Notes under the pieces: model-generated
What the model was told of the DNA's origin: nothing
The model's input: only the letters and a program-made list of their open reading frames with translations
Databases searched by the model: none
Shown here: positions 1-12,135 of the stretch, piece after piece
How the letters are laid out: each line of letters begins with the position of its first letter
Position numbering within the stretch: position 1 is the first letter of the stretch
Position numbers and translations under genes: made by a program
Source: Euwallacea fornicatus
Taxonomy: Eukaryota; Arthropoda; Insecta; Coleoptera; Curculionidae
Reading direction: 5' to 3'
Assembly: GCF_040115645.1 (NCBI RefSeq)
Contig: NW_027096047.1
Span: 434,001-498,000 of the forward strand
Length of the DNA stretch: 64,000 nucleotides

Positions 1-352
1 ACACTTTGTTTAACAAATTTGGTCCACATTTGCCGAAGTTACCAAGCTTCAAAGTTTGAAGAGCCTCAAAAGATGGGTGTTTGAGCACATAAAGTACAAT
101 TTTTCTTGGAAGTTCAACAAGATGCAATCATGATCTGTTGTGTCATTTTAAAGACCTCGTCGCGCTGATGAATTTGACACTTTGTTTAACAAATTTGGTC
201 CACATTTGCCGAAGTTACCGAGCTTCAAAGTTTGAAAAGTCACAAAATATGTGTGTTTGAGCACATAAAGTACTATTTTTCTTGGAAATTCTACAAGATG
301 CAATCATGATGTGTTGTGACATCTTCAAAATCTTGTCGAGCTACTTAATTTG

Positions 353-704
353 ACACTTTGTTTAACAAATTTGGTCCACAATTGCCGAAGTTACCGAGCT
401 TCAAAGTTTGAAAAGTCACAAAATATGTGTGTTTGAGCACATAAAGTACAATTTTTCTTGGAAATTCAACAAGATGCAATCATGATGTGTTGTGTCATTT
501 TAAAGATCTCATCGAGCTGATTAATTTGACACTTTGTTTAACAAATTTGGTCCACATTTGCCGAAGTTACCGAGCTTCAAAGTTTGAAAAGTCACAAAAT
601 ATGTGTGTTTGAGCACATAAAGTACTATTTTTCTTGGAAATTCTACAAGATGCAATCATGATGTGTTGTGACATCTTCAAAATCTTGTCGAGCTACTTAA
701 TTTG
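353..704 (+). repeat. Dimer module, copy 1 (CCACAATTG + ATTCTACAAG monomers)
   Basis: A two-monomer (352-bp) unit whose first monomer carries CCACAATTG and GATCTCATCG and whose second carries ATTCTACAAG and the ACATCTTC...GCTACTT segment. The same pair of private variants recurs at 1764-2115 and 2644-2995, so the module is present three times at offsets of 1411 and 880 bp. Confidence 0.8.
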
Positions 705-1232
705 ACACTTTGTTTAACAAATTTGGTCCACATTTGCCGAAGTTACCGAGCTTCAAAGTTTGAAAAGTCACAAAATATGTGTGTTTGAGCACATAAAGTA
801 CAATTTTTCTTGGAAGTTCAACAAGATGCAATCATGATGTGTTGTGTCATTTTAAAGATGTCGTCGAGCTGATTAATTTGACACTTTGTTTAACAAATTT
901 GGTCCACATTTGCCGAAGTTACCGAGCTTCAAAGTTTGAAAAGTCACAAAATATGTGTGTTTGAGCACATAAAGTACAATTTTTCTTGGAAGTTCAACAA
1001 GATGCAATCATGATGTGTTGTGTCATTTTAAAGATGTCGTCGAGCTGATTAATTTGACACTTTGTTTAACAAATTTGGTCCACATTTGCCGAAGTTACCA
1101 AGCTTCAAAGTTTGAAGAGCCTCAAAAGATGGGTGTTTGAGCTCATAAAGTACAATTTTTCTTGGAAGTTCAACAAGATGCAATCATGATCTGTTGTGTC
1201 ATTTTAAAGATGTTGTCGAGCTGATTAATTTG

Positions 1233-1411
1233 ACACTTTGTTTAGCAAATTTGGTCCATATTTGCCGAAGTTACCGAGCTTCAAAGTTTGAAAAGTCACA
1301 AAATATGTGTGTTTGAGCACATAAAGTACAATTTTTCTTGGAAGTTCAACAAGATGCAATCATGATGTGTTGTGAAATCTTCAAAATCTTGTCGTCGAGC
1401 TGATTAATTTG
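1233..1411 (+). repeat. 179-bp hybrid monomer
   Basis: Its right part reads GTGAAATCTTCAAAATC like the ACATCTTC class, then CTTGTCGTCGAGCTGATTAA like the CATTTTAAAG class, with an extra GTC triplet. The monomer is therefore 3 bp longer than normal. It looks like a recombinant between the two classes with a slightly unequal join. The same structure recurs at 23383-23561 and in the run 23914-24450. Confidence 0.85.
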
Positions 1412-1763
1412 ACACATTGTTTAACAAATTTGGTCCACATTTGCCGAAGTTACCAAGCTTCAAAGTTTGAAAAGTCACAAAATATGTGTGTTTGAGCTCA
1501 TAAAGTACTATTTTTCTTGGAAGTTCAACAAGATGCAATCATGATGTGTTGTGTCATTTTAAAGATCTCGTCGAGCTGATTAATTTGACACTTTGTTTAA
1601 CAAATTTGGTCCACATTTGCCGAAGTTACCAAGCTTCAAAGTTTGAAGAGCCTCAAAAGATGGGTGTTTGAGCACATAAAGTACTTTTATTCTTGGAAAT
1701 TCAACAAGATGCAATAATGATGTGTTTTGTCATTTTAAAGATCTCATCGAGCTGATTAATTTG

Positions 1764-2115
1764 ACACTTTGTTTAACAAATTTGGTCCACAATTGCCGAA
1801 GTTACCGAGCTTCAAAGTTTGAAAAGTCACAAAATATGTGTGTTTGAGCACATAAAGTACAATTTTTCTTGGAAATTCAACAAGATGCAATCATGATGTG
1901 TTGTGTCATTTTAAAGATCTCATCGAGCTGATTAATTTGACACTTTGTTTAACAAATTTGGTCCACATTTGCCGAAGTTACCGAGCTTCAAAGTTTGAAA
2001 AGTCACAAAATATGTGTGTTTGAGCACATAAAGTACTATTTTTCTTGGAAATTCTACAAGATGCAATCATGATGTTTTGTGACATCTTCAAAATCTTGTC
2101 GAGCTACTTAATTTG
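1764..2115 (+). repeat. Dimer module, copy 2
   Basis: Matches 353-704 at an offset of 1411 bp (8 monomers plus the 3-bp gain in the 179-bp monomer at 1233-1411) and 2644-2995 at an offset of 880 bp. One visible difference from copy 3 is GATGTTTTG near 2076 against GATGTGTTG near 2956. The match to copy 3 continues past the module to about 2211/3091. Confidence 0.8.
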
Positions 2116-2643
2116 ACACTTTGTTTAACAAATTTGGTCCACAATTGCCGAAGTTACCGAGCTTCAAAGTTTGAAAAGTCACAAAATATGTGTGTTTGAG
2201 CACATAAAGTACTATTATTCTTGGAAATTCAACAAGATGCAATCATGATGTGTTGTGTCATTTTAAAGATCTCGTCGAGCTGATTAATTTGACACTTTGT
2301 TTAACAAATTTGGTCCACATTTGCCGAAGTTACCGAGCTTCAAAGTTTGAAAAGTCACAAAATATGTGTGTTTGAGCACATAAAGTACTATTATTCTTGG
2401 AAGTTCAACAAGATGCAATCATGATCTGTTGTGTCATTTTAAAGATGTCGTCGAGCTGATTAATTTGACACTTTGTTTAACAAATTTGGTCCACATTTGC
2501 CGAAGTTACCAAGCTTCAAAGTTTGAAGAGCCTCAAAAGATGGGTGTTTGAGCACATAAAGTACAATTTTTCTTGGAAGTTCAACAAGATGCAATCATGA
2601 TCTGTTGTGTCATTTTAAAGATGTCGTCGAGCTACTTAATTTG

Positions 2644-2995
2644 ACACTTTGTTTAACAAATTTGGTCCACAATTGCCGAAGTTACCGAGCTTCAAAGTTT
2701 GAAAAGTCACAAAATATGTGTGTTTGAGCACATAAAGTACAATTTTTCTTGGAAATTCAACAAGATGCAATCATGATGTGTTGTGTCATTTTAAAGATCT
2801 CATCGAGCTGATTAATTTGACACTTTGTTTAACAAATTTGGTCCACATTTGCCGAAGTTACCGAGCTTCAAAGTTTGAAAAGTCACAAAATATGTGTGTT
2901 TGAGCACATAAAGTACTATTTTTCTTGGAAATTCTACAAGATGCAATCATGATGTGTTGTGACATCTTCAAAATCTTGTCGAGCTACTTAATTTG
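2644..2995 (+). repeat. Dimer module, copy 3
   Basis: Third copy of the CCACAATTG + ATTCTACAAG dimer, five monomers (880 bp) after copy 2. After about 3091 the sequence switches to TACAATTTTT where copy 2 has TACTATTATT, marking the duplication edge. Confidence 0.8.
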
Positions 2996-3347
2996 ACACT
3001 TTGTTTAACAAATTTGGTCCACAATTGCCGAAGTTACCGAGCTTCAAAGTTTGAAAAGTCACAAAATATGTGTGTTTGAGCACATAAAGTACAATTTTTC
3101 TTGGAAGTTCAACAAGATGCAATCATGATCTGTTGTGTCATTTTAAAGATGTCGTCGAGCTGATTAATTTGACACTTTGTTTAACAAATTTGGTCCACAT
3201 TTGCCGAAGTTACCGAGCTTCAAAGTTTGAAAAGTCACAAAATATGTGTGTTTGAGCACATAAAGTACTATTATTCTTGGAAATTCAACAAGATGCAATC
3301 ATGATGTGTTGTGTCATTTTAAAGATGTCGTCGAGCTGATTAATTTG

Positions 3348-4049
3348 ACACTTTGTTTAACAAATTTCGTCTACATTTGCCGAAGTTACCGAGCTTCAAA
3401 GTTTGAAAAATCACAAAATATGTGTGTTTGAGCACATATAGTACTATTTTTCTTGGAAGGTCAACAAGATGCATCATGATGTGTTGTGACATCTTCAAAA
3501 TCTTGTCGAGCTACTTAATTTGACACTTTGTTTAACAAATTTGGCCCACATTTGCCGAAGTTACCGAGCTTCAAAGTTTGAAAAGTCACAAAATATGTGT
3601 GTTTGAGCACATAAAGTACTATTATTCTTGGAAATTCAACAAGATGCAATCATGATGTGTTGTGTCATTTTAAAGATGTCGTCGAGCTGATTAATTTGAC
3701 ACTTTGTTTAACAAATTTCGTCCACATTTGCCGAAGTTACCGAGCTTCAAAGTTTGAAAAATCACAAAATATGTGTGTTTGAGCACATATAGTACTATTT
3801 TTCTTGGAAGGTCAACAAGATGCATCATGATGTGTTGTGACATCTTCAAAATCTTGTCGAGCTACTTAATTTGTCACTTTGATTAACAAATTTGGTCCAC
3901 ATTTGCCGAAGTTACCGAGCTTCAAAGTTTGAAAAGTCACAAAATATGTGTGTTTGAGCACATAAAGTACTATTATTCTTGGAAATTCAACAAGATGCAA
4001 TCATGATCTGTTGTGTCATTTTAAAGATGTCGTCGAGCTGATTAATTTG
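3348..4049 (+). repeat. Two tandem 351-bp dimers
   Basis: Units 3348-3698 and 3699-4049 each contain a 175-bp monomer (GAAAAATCAC, GCACATATAG, GGAAGGTC, GATGCATCATG, ACATCTTC...GCTACTT) followed by a 176-bp monomer (GAGCACA, TATTATTC, GATGTCG). The first base changes that separate the dimers are CGTCTACA against CGTCCACA, TTTGACAC against TTTGTCAC with TTTGATTAAC, and GATGTGTTG against GATCTGTTG. Confidence 0.85.
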
Positions 4050-4401
4050 ACACTTTGTTTAACAAATTTGGTCCACATTTGCCGAAGTTACCGAGCTTCA
4101 AAGTTTGAAAAGTCACAAAATATGTGTGTTTGAGCTCATAAAGTACTATTATTCTTGGAAGTTCAACAAGATGCAATCATGATGTGTTGTGTCATTTTAA
4201 AGATCTCGTCGAGCTGATTAATTTGACACTTTGTTTAACAAATTTGGTCCACATTTGCCGAAGTTACCGAGCTTCAAAGTTTGAAAAGTCACAAAATATG
4301 TGTGTTTGAGCTCATAAAGTACTATTATTCTTGGAAATTCAACAAGATGCAATCATGATGTGTTGTGTCATTTTAAAGATGTCGTCGAGCTGATTAATTT
4401 G

Positions 4402-5633
4402 ACACTTTGTTTAACAAATTTGGTACACATTTGCCGAAGTTACCAAGCTTCAAAGTTTGAAGAGCCTCAAAAGATGGGTGTTTGAGCACATAAAGTACAA
4501 TTTTTCTTGGAAGTTCAACAAGATGCAATCATGATCTGTTGTGTCATTTTAAAGATGTCGTCGAGCTGATTAATTTGACACTTTGTTTAACAAATTTGGT
4601 CCACATTTGCCGAAGTTACCGAGCTTCAAATTTTGAAAAGTCACAAAATATGTGTGTTTGAGCTCATAAAGTACTATTTTTCTTGGAAGTTCAACAAGAT
4701 GCAATCATGATGTATTGTGTCATTTTAAAGATCTCGTCGAGCTGATTAATTTGACACTTTGTTTAACAAATTTGGTCCACATTTGCCGAAGTTACCGAGC
4801 TTCAAAGTTTGAAAAGTCACAAAATATGTGTGTTTGAGCTCATAAAGTACTATTATTCTTGGAAGTTCAACAAGATGCAATCATGATGTGTTGTGTCATT
4901 TTAAAGATCTCGTCGAGCTGATTAATTTGACACTTTGTTTAACAAATTTGGTCCACATTTGCCGAAGTTACCGAGCTTCAAAGTTTGAAAAGTCACAAAA
5001 TATGTGTGTTTGAGCTCATAAAGTACTATTATTCTTGGAAATTCAACAAGATGCAATCATGATGTGTTGTGTCATTTTAAAGATCTCGTCGAGCTGATTA
5101 ATTTGACACTTTGTTTAACAAATTTGGTCCACATTTGCCGAAGTTACCGAGCTTCAAAGTTTGAAAAGTCACAAAATATGTGTGTTTGAGCTCATAAAGT
5201 ACTATTATTCTTGGAAATTCAACAAGATGCAATCATGATGTGTTGTGTCATTTTAAAGATGTCGTCGAGCTGATTAATTTGACACTTTGTTTAACAAATT
5301 TGGTACACATTTGCCGAAGTTACCAAGCTTCAAAGTTTGAAGAGCCTCAAAAGATGGGTGTTTGAGCACATAAAGTACAATTTTTCTTGGAAGTTCAACA
5401 AGATGCAATCATGATCTGTTGTGTCATTTTAAAGATGTCGTCGAGCTGATTAATTTGACACTTTGTTTAACAAATTTGGTCCACATTTGCCGAAGTTACC
5501 GAGCTTCAAATTTTGAAAAGTCACAAAATATGTGTGTTTGAGCTCATAAAGTACTATTTTTCTTGGAAGTTCAACAAGATGCAATCATGATGTATTGTGT
5601 CATTTTAAAGATCTCGTCGAGCTGATTAATTTG
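4402..5633 (+). repeat. Five-monomer (880-bp) tandem duplication
   Basis: The H-type monomer at 4402 is followed by a monomer with CAAATTTTG and GATGTATTG (4578) and three SacI-type monomers; at 5282 the H type and the CAAATTTTG/GATGTATTG monomer recur at an offset of exactly 880 bp. The match extends left to about 4165. After 5633 the two copies diverge, because the second runs into another H monomer. The pair CAAATTTTG/GATGTATTG then H recurs once more at 7920-8271 (2462 bp on), so this module has moved at least twice. Confidence 0.85.
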
Positions 5634-5985
5634 ACACTTTGTTTAACAAATTTGGTCCACATTTGCCGAAGTTACCAAGCTTCAAAGTTTGAAGAGCCTC
5701 AAAAGATGGGTGTTTGAGCACATAAAGTACAATTTTTCTTGGAAGTTCAACAAGATGCAATCATGATCTGTTGTGTCATTTTAAAGATGTCGTCGAGCTG
5801 ATTAATTTGACACTTTGTTTAACAAATTTGGTCCACATTTGCCGAAGTTACCGAGCTTCAAAGTTTGAAAAGTCACAAAATATGTGTGTTTGAGCACATA
5901 AAGTACTATTATTCTTGGAAATTCAACAAGATGCAATCATGATGTGTAGTGTCATTTTAAAGACCTCGTCGAGCTGATGAATTTG

Positions 5986-7215
5986 ACACTTTGTTTAACA
6001 AATTTGGTCCACATTTGCCGAAGTTACTGAGCTTCAAAGTTTGAAAAGTCACAAAAGATGTGTGTTTGAGCACATAAAGTACAATTTTTCTTGGAAGTTC
6101 AACAAGATGCAATCATGATGTGTTGTGACATCTTCAAAATCTTGTCGAGCTACTTAATTTGTCACTTTGTTTAACAAATTTGGTCCACATTTGCCGAAGT
6201 TACCGAGCTTCAAAGTTTGAAAAGTCACAAAAGATGTGTGTTTGAGCACATAAAGTACAATTTTTCTTGGAAGGTCAACAAGATGCATCATGATGTGTTG
6301 TGACATCTTCAAAATCTTGTCGAGCTACTTAATTTGACACTTTGTTTAACAAATTTCGTCCACATTTGCCGAAGTTACCGAGCTTCAAAGTTTGAAAAGT
6401 CACAAAATATGTGTGTTTGAGCACATAAAGTACAATTTTTCTTGGAAATTCAACAAGATGCAATCATGATGTGTTGTGTCATTTTAAAGATCTCATCGAG
6501 CTGATTAATTTGACACTTTGTTTAACAAATTTGGTCCACATTTGCCGAAGTTACCGAGCTTCAAAGTTTGAAAAGTCACAAAATATGTGTGTTTGAGCAC
6601 ATAAAGTACAATTTTTCTTGGAAGTTCAACAAGATGCAATCATGATGTGTTGTGACATCTTCAAAATCTTGTCGAGCTACTTAATTTGTCACTTTGTTTA
6701 ACAAATTTGGTCCACATTTGCCGAAGTTACCGAGCTTCAAAGTTTGAAAAGTCACAAAAGATGTGTGTTTGAGCACATAAAGTACAATTTTTCTTGGAAG
6801 GTCAACAAGATGCATCATGATGTGTTGTGACATCTTCAAAATCTTGTCGAGCTACTTAATTTGACACTTTGTTTAACAAATTTCGTCCACATTTGCCGAA
6901 GTTACCGAGCTTCAAAGTTTGAAAAGTCACAAAATATGTGTGTTTGAGCACATAAAGTACAATTTTTCTTGGAAATTCAACAAGATGCAATCATGATGTG
7001 TTGTGTCATTTTAAAGATCTCATCGAGCTGATTAATTTGACACTTTGTTTAACAAATTTGGTCCACATTTGCCGAAGTTACCGAGCTTCAAAATTTGAAA
7101 AGTCACAAAAGATGTGTGTTTGAGCACATAAAGTACAATTTTTCTTGGAAGTTCAACAAGATGCAATCATGATGTGTTGTGACATCTTCAAAATCTTGTC
7201 GAGCTACTTAATTTG
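5986..7215 (+). repeat. Three-monomer (527-bp) repeat, two full copies and one partial
   Basis: Units 5986-6512 and 6513-7039 each hold a 176-bp monomer ending in the ACATCTTC class with a TTTGTCAC junction, a 175-bp monomer with GGAAGGTC and GATGCATCATG, and a CGTCCACA monomer with CTCATCG. A third copy starts at 7040 and switches to a different type after one monomer. The 527-bp length is 3 x 176 minus the 1-bp deletion. First-monomer differences between copies include ACTGAGC against ACCGAGC and AAAAGATG against AAAATATG. Confidence 0.88.
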
Positions 7216-9325
7216 TCACTTTGTTTAACAAATTTGGTCCACATTTGCCGAAGTTACCGAGCTTCAAAGTTTGAAAAGTCACAAAATATGTGTGTTTGAG
7301 CACATAAAGTACTATTATTCTTGGAAGTTCAACAAGATGCAATCATGATGTGTTGTGACATCTTCAAAATCTTGTCGAGCTACTTAATTTGTCACTTTGT
7401 TTAACAAATTTGGTCCACATTTGCCGAAGTTACCGAGCTTCAAAGTTTGAAAAGTCACAAAATATGTGTGTTTGAGCTCATAAAGTACTATTATTCTTGG
7501 AAATTCAACAAGATGCAATCATGATGTGTTGTGACATCTTCAAAATCTTGTCGAGCTACTTAATTTGTCACTTTGTTTAACAAATTTGGTCCACATTTGC
7601 CGAAGTTACCGAGCTTCAAAGTTTGAAAAGTCACAAAATATGTGTGTTTGAGCTCATAAAGTACTATTATTCTTGGAAATTCAACAAGATGCAATCATGA
7701 TGTGCTGTGTCATTTTAAAGATGTCGTCGAGCTGATTAATTTGACACTTTGTTTAACAAATTTGGTCCACATTTGCCGAAGTTACCGAGCTTCAAAGTTT
7801 GAAAAGTCACAAAATATGTGTGTTTGAGCTCATAAAGTACTATTATTCTTGGAAATTCAACAAGATGCAATCATGATGTGCTGTGTCATTTTAAAGATGT
7901 CGTCGAGCTGATTAATTTGACACTTTGTTTAACAAATTTGGTCCACATTTGCCGAAGTTACCGAGCTTCAAATTTTGAAAAGTCACAAAATATGTGTGTT
8001 TGAGCTCATAAAGTACTATTTTTCTTGGAAGTTCAACAAGATGCAATCATGATGTATTGTGTCATTTTAAAGATCTCGTCGAGCTGATTAATTTGACACT
8101 TTGTTTAACAAATTTGGTCCACATTTGCCGAAGTTACCAAGCTTCAAAGTTTGAAGAGCCTCAAAAGATGGGTGTTTGAGCACATAAAGTACAATTTTTC
8201 TTGGAAGTTCAACAAGATGCAATCATGATCTGTTGTGTCATTTTAAAGATGTCGTCGAGCTGATTAATTTGACACTTTGTTTAACAAATTTGGTCCACAT
8301 TTGCCGAAGTTACCGAGCTTCAAAGTTTGAAAAGTCACAAAATATGTGTGTTTGAGCACATAAAGTACTATTTTTCTTGGAAGTTCAACAAGATGCAATC
8401 ATGATGTGTTGTGTCATTTTAAAGATGTCGTCGAGCTGATTAATTTCACACATTGTTTAACAAATTTGGTCCATATTTGCCGAAGTTACCGAGCTTCAAA
8501 GTTTGAAGTCACAAAATATGTGTGTTTGAGCTCATAAAGTACTATTTTTCTTGGAAGTTCAACAAGATGCAATCATGATGTGTTGTGTCATTTTAAAGAT
8601 GTCGTCGAGCTGATTAATTTCACACATTGTTTAACAAATTTGGTCCATATTTGCCGAAGTTACCGAGCTTCAAAGTTTGAAAAGTCACAAAATATGTGTG
8701 TTTGAGCTCATAAAGTACTATTTTTCTTGGAAGTTCAACAAGATGCAATCATGATGTGTTGTGTCATTTTAAAGATCTCGTCGAGCTGATTAATTTGACA
8801 CTTTGTTTAACAAATTTGGTCCACATTTGCGGAAGTTACCGAGCTTCAAAGTTTGAAAAGTCACAAAATATGTGTGTTTGAGCACATAAAGTACTATTAT
8901 TCTTGGAAATTCAACAAGATGCAATCATGATGTGTAGTGTCATTTTAAAGACCTCGTCGAGCTGATGAATTTGACACTTTGTTTAACAAATTTGGTCCAT
9001 ATTTGCCGAAGTTACCGAGCTTCAAAGTTTGAAAAGTCACAAAAGATGGGTGTTTGAGCACATAAAGTACAATTTTTCTTGGAAGTTCAACAAGATGCAA
9101 TCATGATCTGTTGTGTCATTTTAAAGATGTCGTCGAGCTGATTAATTTCACACATTGTTTAACAAATTTGGTCCATATTTGCCGAAGTTACCGAGCTTCA
9201 AAGTTTGAAAAGTCACAAAATATGTGTGTTTGAGCACATAAAGTACTATTTTTCTTGGAAGTTCAACAAGATGCAATCATGATGTGTTGTGTCATTTTAA
9301 AGATCTCGTCGAGCTGATTAATTTG

Positions 9326-10027
9326 ACACTTTGTTTAACAAATTTGGTCCACATTTGCGGAAGTTACCGAGCTTCAAAGTTTGAAAAGTCACAAAATATG
9401 TGTGTTTGAGCACATAAAGTACTATTATTCTTGGAAATTCAACAAGATGCAATCATGATGTGTAGTGTCATTTTAAAGACCTCGTCGAGCTGATGAATTT
9501 GACACTTTGTTTAACAAATTTGGTCCATATTTGCCGAAGTTACCGAGCTTCAAAGTTTGAAAAGTCACAAAAGATGGGTGTTTGAGCACATAAAGTACAA
9601 TTTTTCTTGGAAGTTCAACAAGATGCAATCATGATCTGTTGTGTCATTTTAAAGATGTCGTCGAGCTGATTAATTTCACACATTGTTTAACAAATTTGGT
9701 CCATATTTGCCGAAGTTACCGAGCTTCAAAGTTTGAAGTCACAAAATATGTGTGTTTGAGCTCATAAAGTACTATTTTTCTTGGAAGTTCAACAAGATGC
9801 AATCATGATGTGTTGTGTCATTTTAAAGATGTCGTCGAGCTGATTAATTTCACCCATTGTTTAACAAATTTGGTCCATATTTGCCGAAGTTACCGAGCTT
9901 CAAAGTTTGAAAAGTCACAAAATATGTGTGTTTGAGCTCATAAAGTACTATTTTTCTTGGAAGTTCAACAAGATGCAATCATGATGTGTTGTGTCATTTT
10001 AAAGATCTCGTCGAGCTGATTAATTTG
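9326..10027 (+). repeat. Representative 702-bp P-Q-R-S unit
   Basis: Monomers P 9326-9501, Q 9502-9677, R 9678-9851 (174 bp) and S 9852-10027 follow in order. The length is 4 x 176 minus the 2-bp deletion in R. Equivalent 702-bp units between successive TTGCGGAAG monomers are 17762-18463 and 19518-20219 (the latter with a variant second monomer). An abbreviated S-P-Q three-mer of 528 bp precedes it at 8622-9149. Confidence 0.85.
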
Positions 10028-11785
10028 ACACTTTGTTTAACAAATTTGATCCACATTTGCGGAAGTTACCGAGCTTCAAAGTTTGAAAAGTCACAAAATA
10101 TGTGTGTTTGAGCACATATAGTACTATTTTTCTTGGAAGTTCAACAAGATGCAATCATGATGTGTTGTGTCATTTTAAAGATGTCGTCGAGCTGATTAAT
10201 TTCACACATTGTTTAACAAATTTGGTCCATATTTGCCGAAGTTACCGAGCTTCAAAGTTTGAAGTCACAAAATATGTGTGTTTGAGCTCATAAAGTACTA
10301 TTTTTCTTGGAAGTTCAACAAGATGCAATCATGATGTGTTGTGTCATTTTAAAGATGTCGTCGAGCTGATTAATTTCACACATTGTTTAACAAATTTGGT
10401 CCATATTTGCCGAAGTTACCGAGCTTCAAAGTTTGAAAAGTCACAAAATATGTGTGTTTGAGCTCATAAAGTACTATTTTTCTTGGAAGTTCAACAAGAT
10501 GCAATCATGATGTGTTGTGTCATTTTAAAGATCTCGTCGAGCTGATTAATTTGACACTTTGTTTAACAAATTTGATCCACATTTGCGGAAGTTACCGAGC
10601 TTCAAAGTTTGAAAAGTCACAAAATATGTGTGTTTGAGCACATAAAGTACTATTATTCTTGGAAATTCAACAAGATGCAATCATGATGTGTAGTGTCATT
10701 TTAAAGACCTCGTCGAGCTGATGAATTTGACACTTTGTTTAACAAATTTGGTCCACATTTGCCGAAGTTACCGAGCTTCAAAGTTTGAAAAGTCACAAAA
10801 TATGTGTGTTTGAGCTCATAAAGTACTATTTTTCTTGGAAGTTCAACAAGATGCAATCATGATCTGTTGTGTCATTTTAAAGATGTCGTCGAGCTGATTA
10901 ATTTGACACTTTGTTTAACAAATTTGGTCCACATTTGCCGAAGTTACCGAGCTTCAAAGTTTGAAAAATCACAAAATATGTGTGTTTGAGCACATATAGT
11001 ACTATTTTTCTTGGAAGTTCAACAAGATACAATCATGATGTGTTGTGTCATTTTAAAGACCTCGTCGAGCTGATGAATTTGACACTTTGTTTAACAAATT
11101 TGGTCCATATTTGCCGAAGTTACCGAGCTTCAAAGTTTGAAAAGTCACAAAATATGTGTGTTTGAGCTCATAAAGTACTATTTTTCTTGGAAGTTCAACA
11201 AGATGCAATCATGATGTGTTGTGTCATTTTAAAGATCTCGTCGAGCTGATTAATTTGACACTTTGTTTAACAAATTTGATCCACATTTGCGGAAGTTACC
11301 GAGCTTCAAAGTTTGAAAAGTCACAAAATATGTGTGTTTGAGCACATAAAGTACTATTATTCTTGGAAATTCAACAAGATGCAATCATGATGTGTAGTGT
11401 CATTTTAAAGACCTCGTCGAGCTGATGAATTTGACACTTTGTTTAACAAATTTGGTCCACATTTGCCGAAGTTACCGAGCTTCAAAGTTTGAAAAGTCAC
11501 AAAATATGTGTGTTTGAGCTCATAAAGTACTATTTTTCTTGGAAGTTCAACAAGATGCAATCATGATCTGTTGTGTCATTTTAAAGATGTCGTCGAGCTG
11601 ATTAATTTGACACTTTGTTTAACAAATTTGGTCCACATTTGCCGAAGTTACCGAGCTTCAAAGTTTGAAAAGTCACAAAATATGTGTGTTTGAGCACATA
11701 TAGTACTATTTTTCTTGGAAGTTCAACAAGATACAATCATGATGTGTTGTGTCATTTTAAAGATGTCGTCGAGCTGATTAATTTC

Positions 11786-12135
11786 ACACATTGTTTAACA
11801 AATTTGGTCCATATTTGCCGAAGTTACCGAGCTTCAAAGTTTGAAAAATCACAAAATATGTGTGTTTGAGCACATATAGTACTATTTTTCTTGGAAGGTC
11901 AACAAGATGCATCATGATGTGTTGTGACATCTTCAAAATCTTGTCGAGCTACTTAATTTGACACATTGTTTAACAAATTTGGCCCACATTTGCCGAAGTT
12001 ACCGAGCTTCAAAGTTTGAAAAGTCACAAAATATGTGTGTTTGAGCACATATAGTACTATTTTTCTTGGAAGGTCAACAAGATGCATCATGATGTGTTGT
12101 GACATCTTCAAAATCTTGTCGAGCTACTTAATTTG
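11786..12135 (+). repeat. Two adjacent 175-bp monomers
   Basis: Monomers 11786-11960 and 11961-12135 both have GCACATATAG, GGAAGGTC, the 1-bp deletion GATGCATCATG and the ACATCTTC...GCTACTT segment, and both end with TTTGACACATTG. The second begins with GGCCCACA. Similar single 175-bp monomers occur before the GGCCCACA copies at 14967, 17606 and 22173, marking parallel copies of one larger module. Confidence 0.85.

Larger units (their letters stand above)
1..8447 (+). repeat. Mosaic satellite block 1
   Basis: About 48 monomers with frequent type changes and no single dominant higher-order period. It mixes H-type monomers, monomers with the ACATCTTC...GCTACTT segment, and monomers with CATTTTAAAG. 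Variants mostly confined to this block are CCACAATTG (near 378, 1789, 2141, 2669, 3021), ATTCTACAAG (291, 641, 2051, 2931), CGTCCACA or CGTCTACA, and GTGCTGTG (two adjacent monomers near 7703 and 7879). A single-copy change CGCGCTG lies near 161. No gene-like sequence is present. Confidence 0.85.
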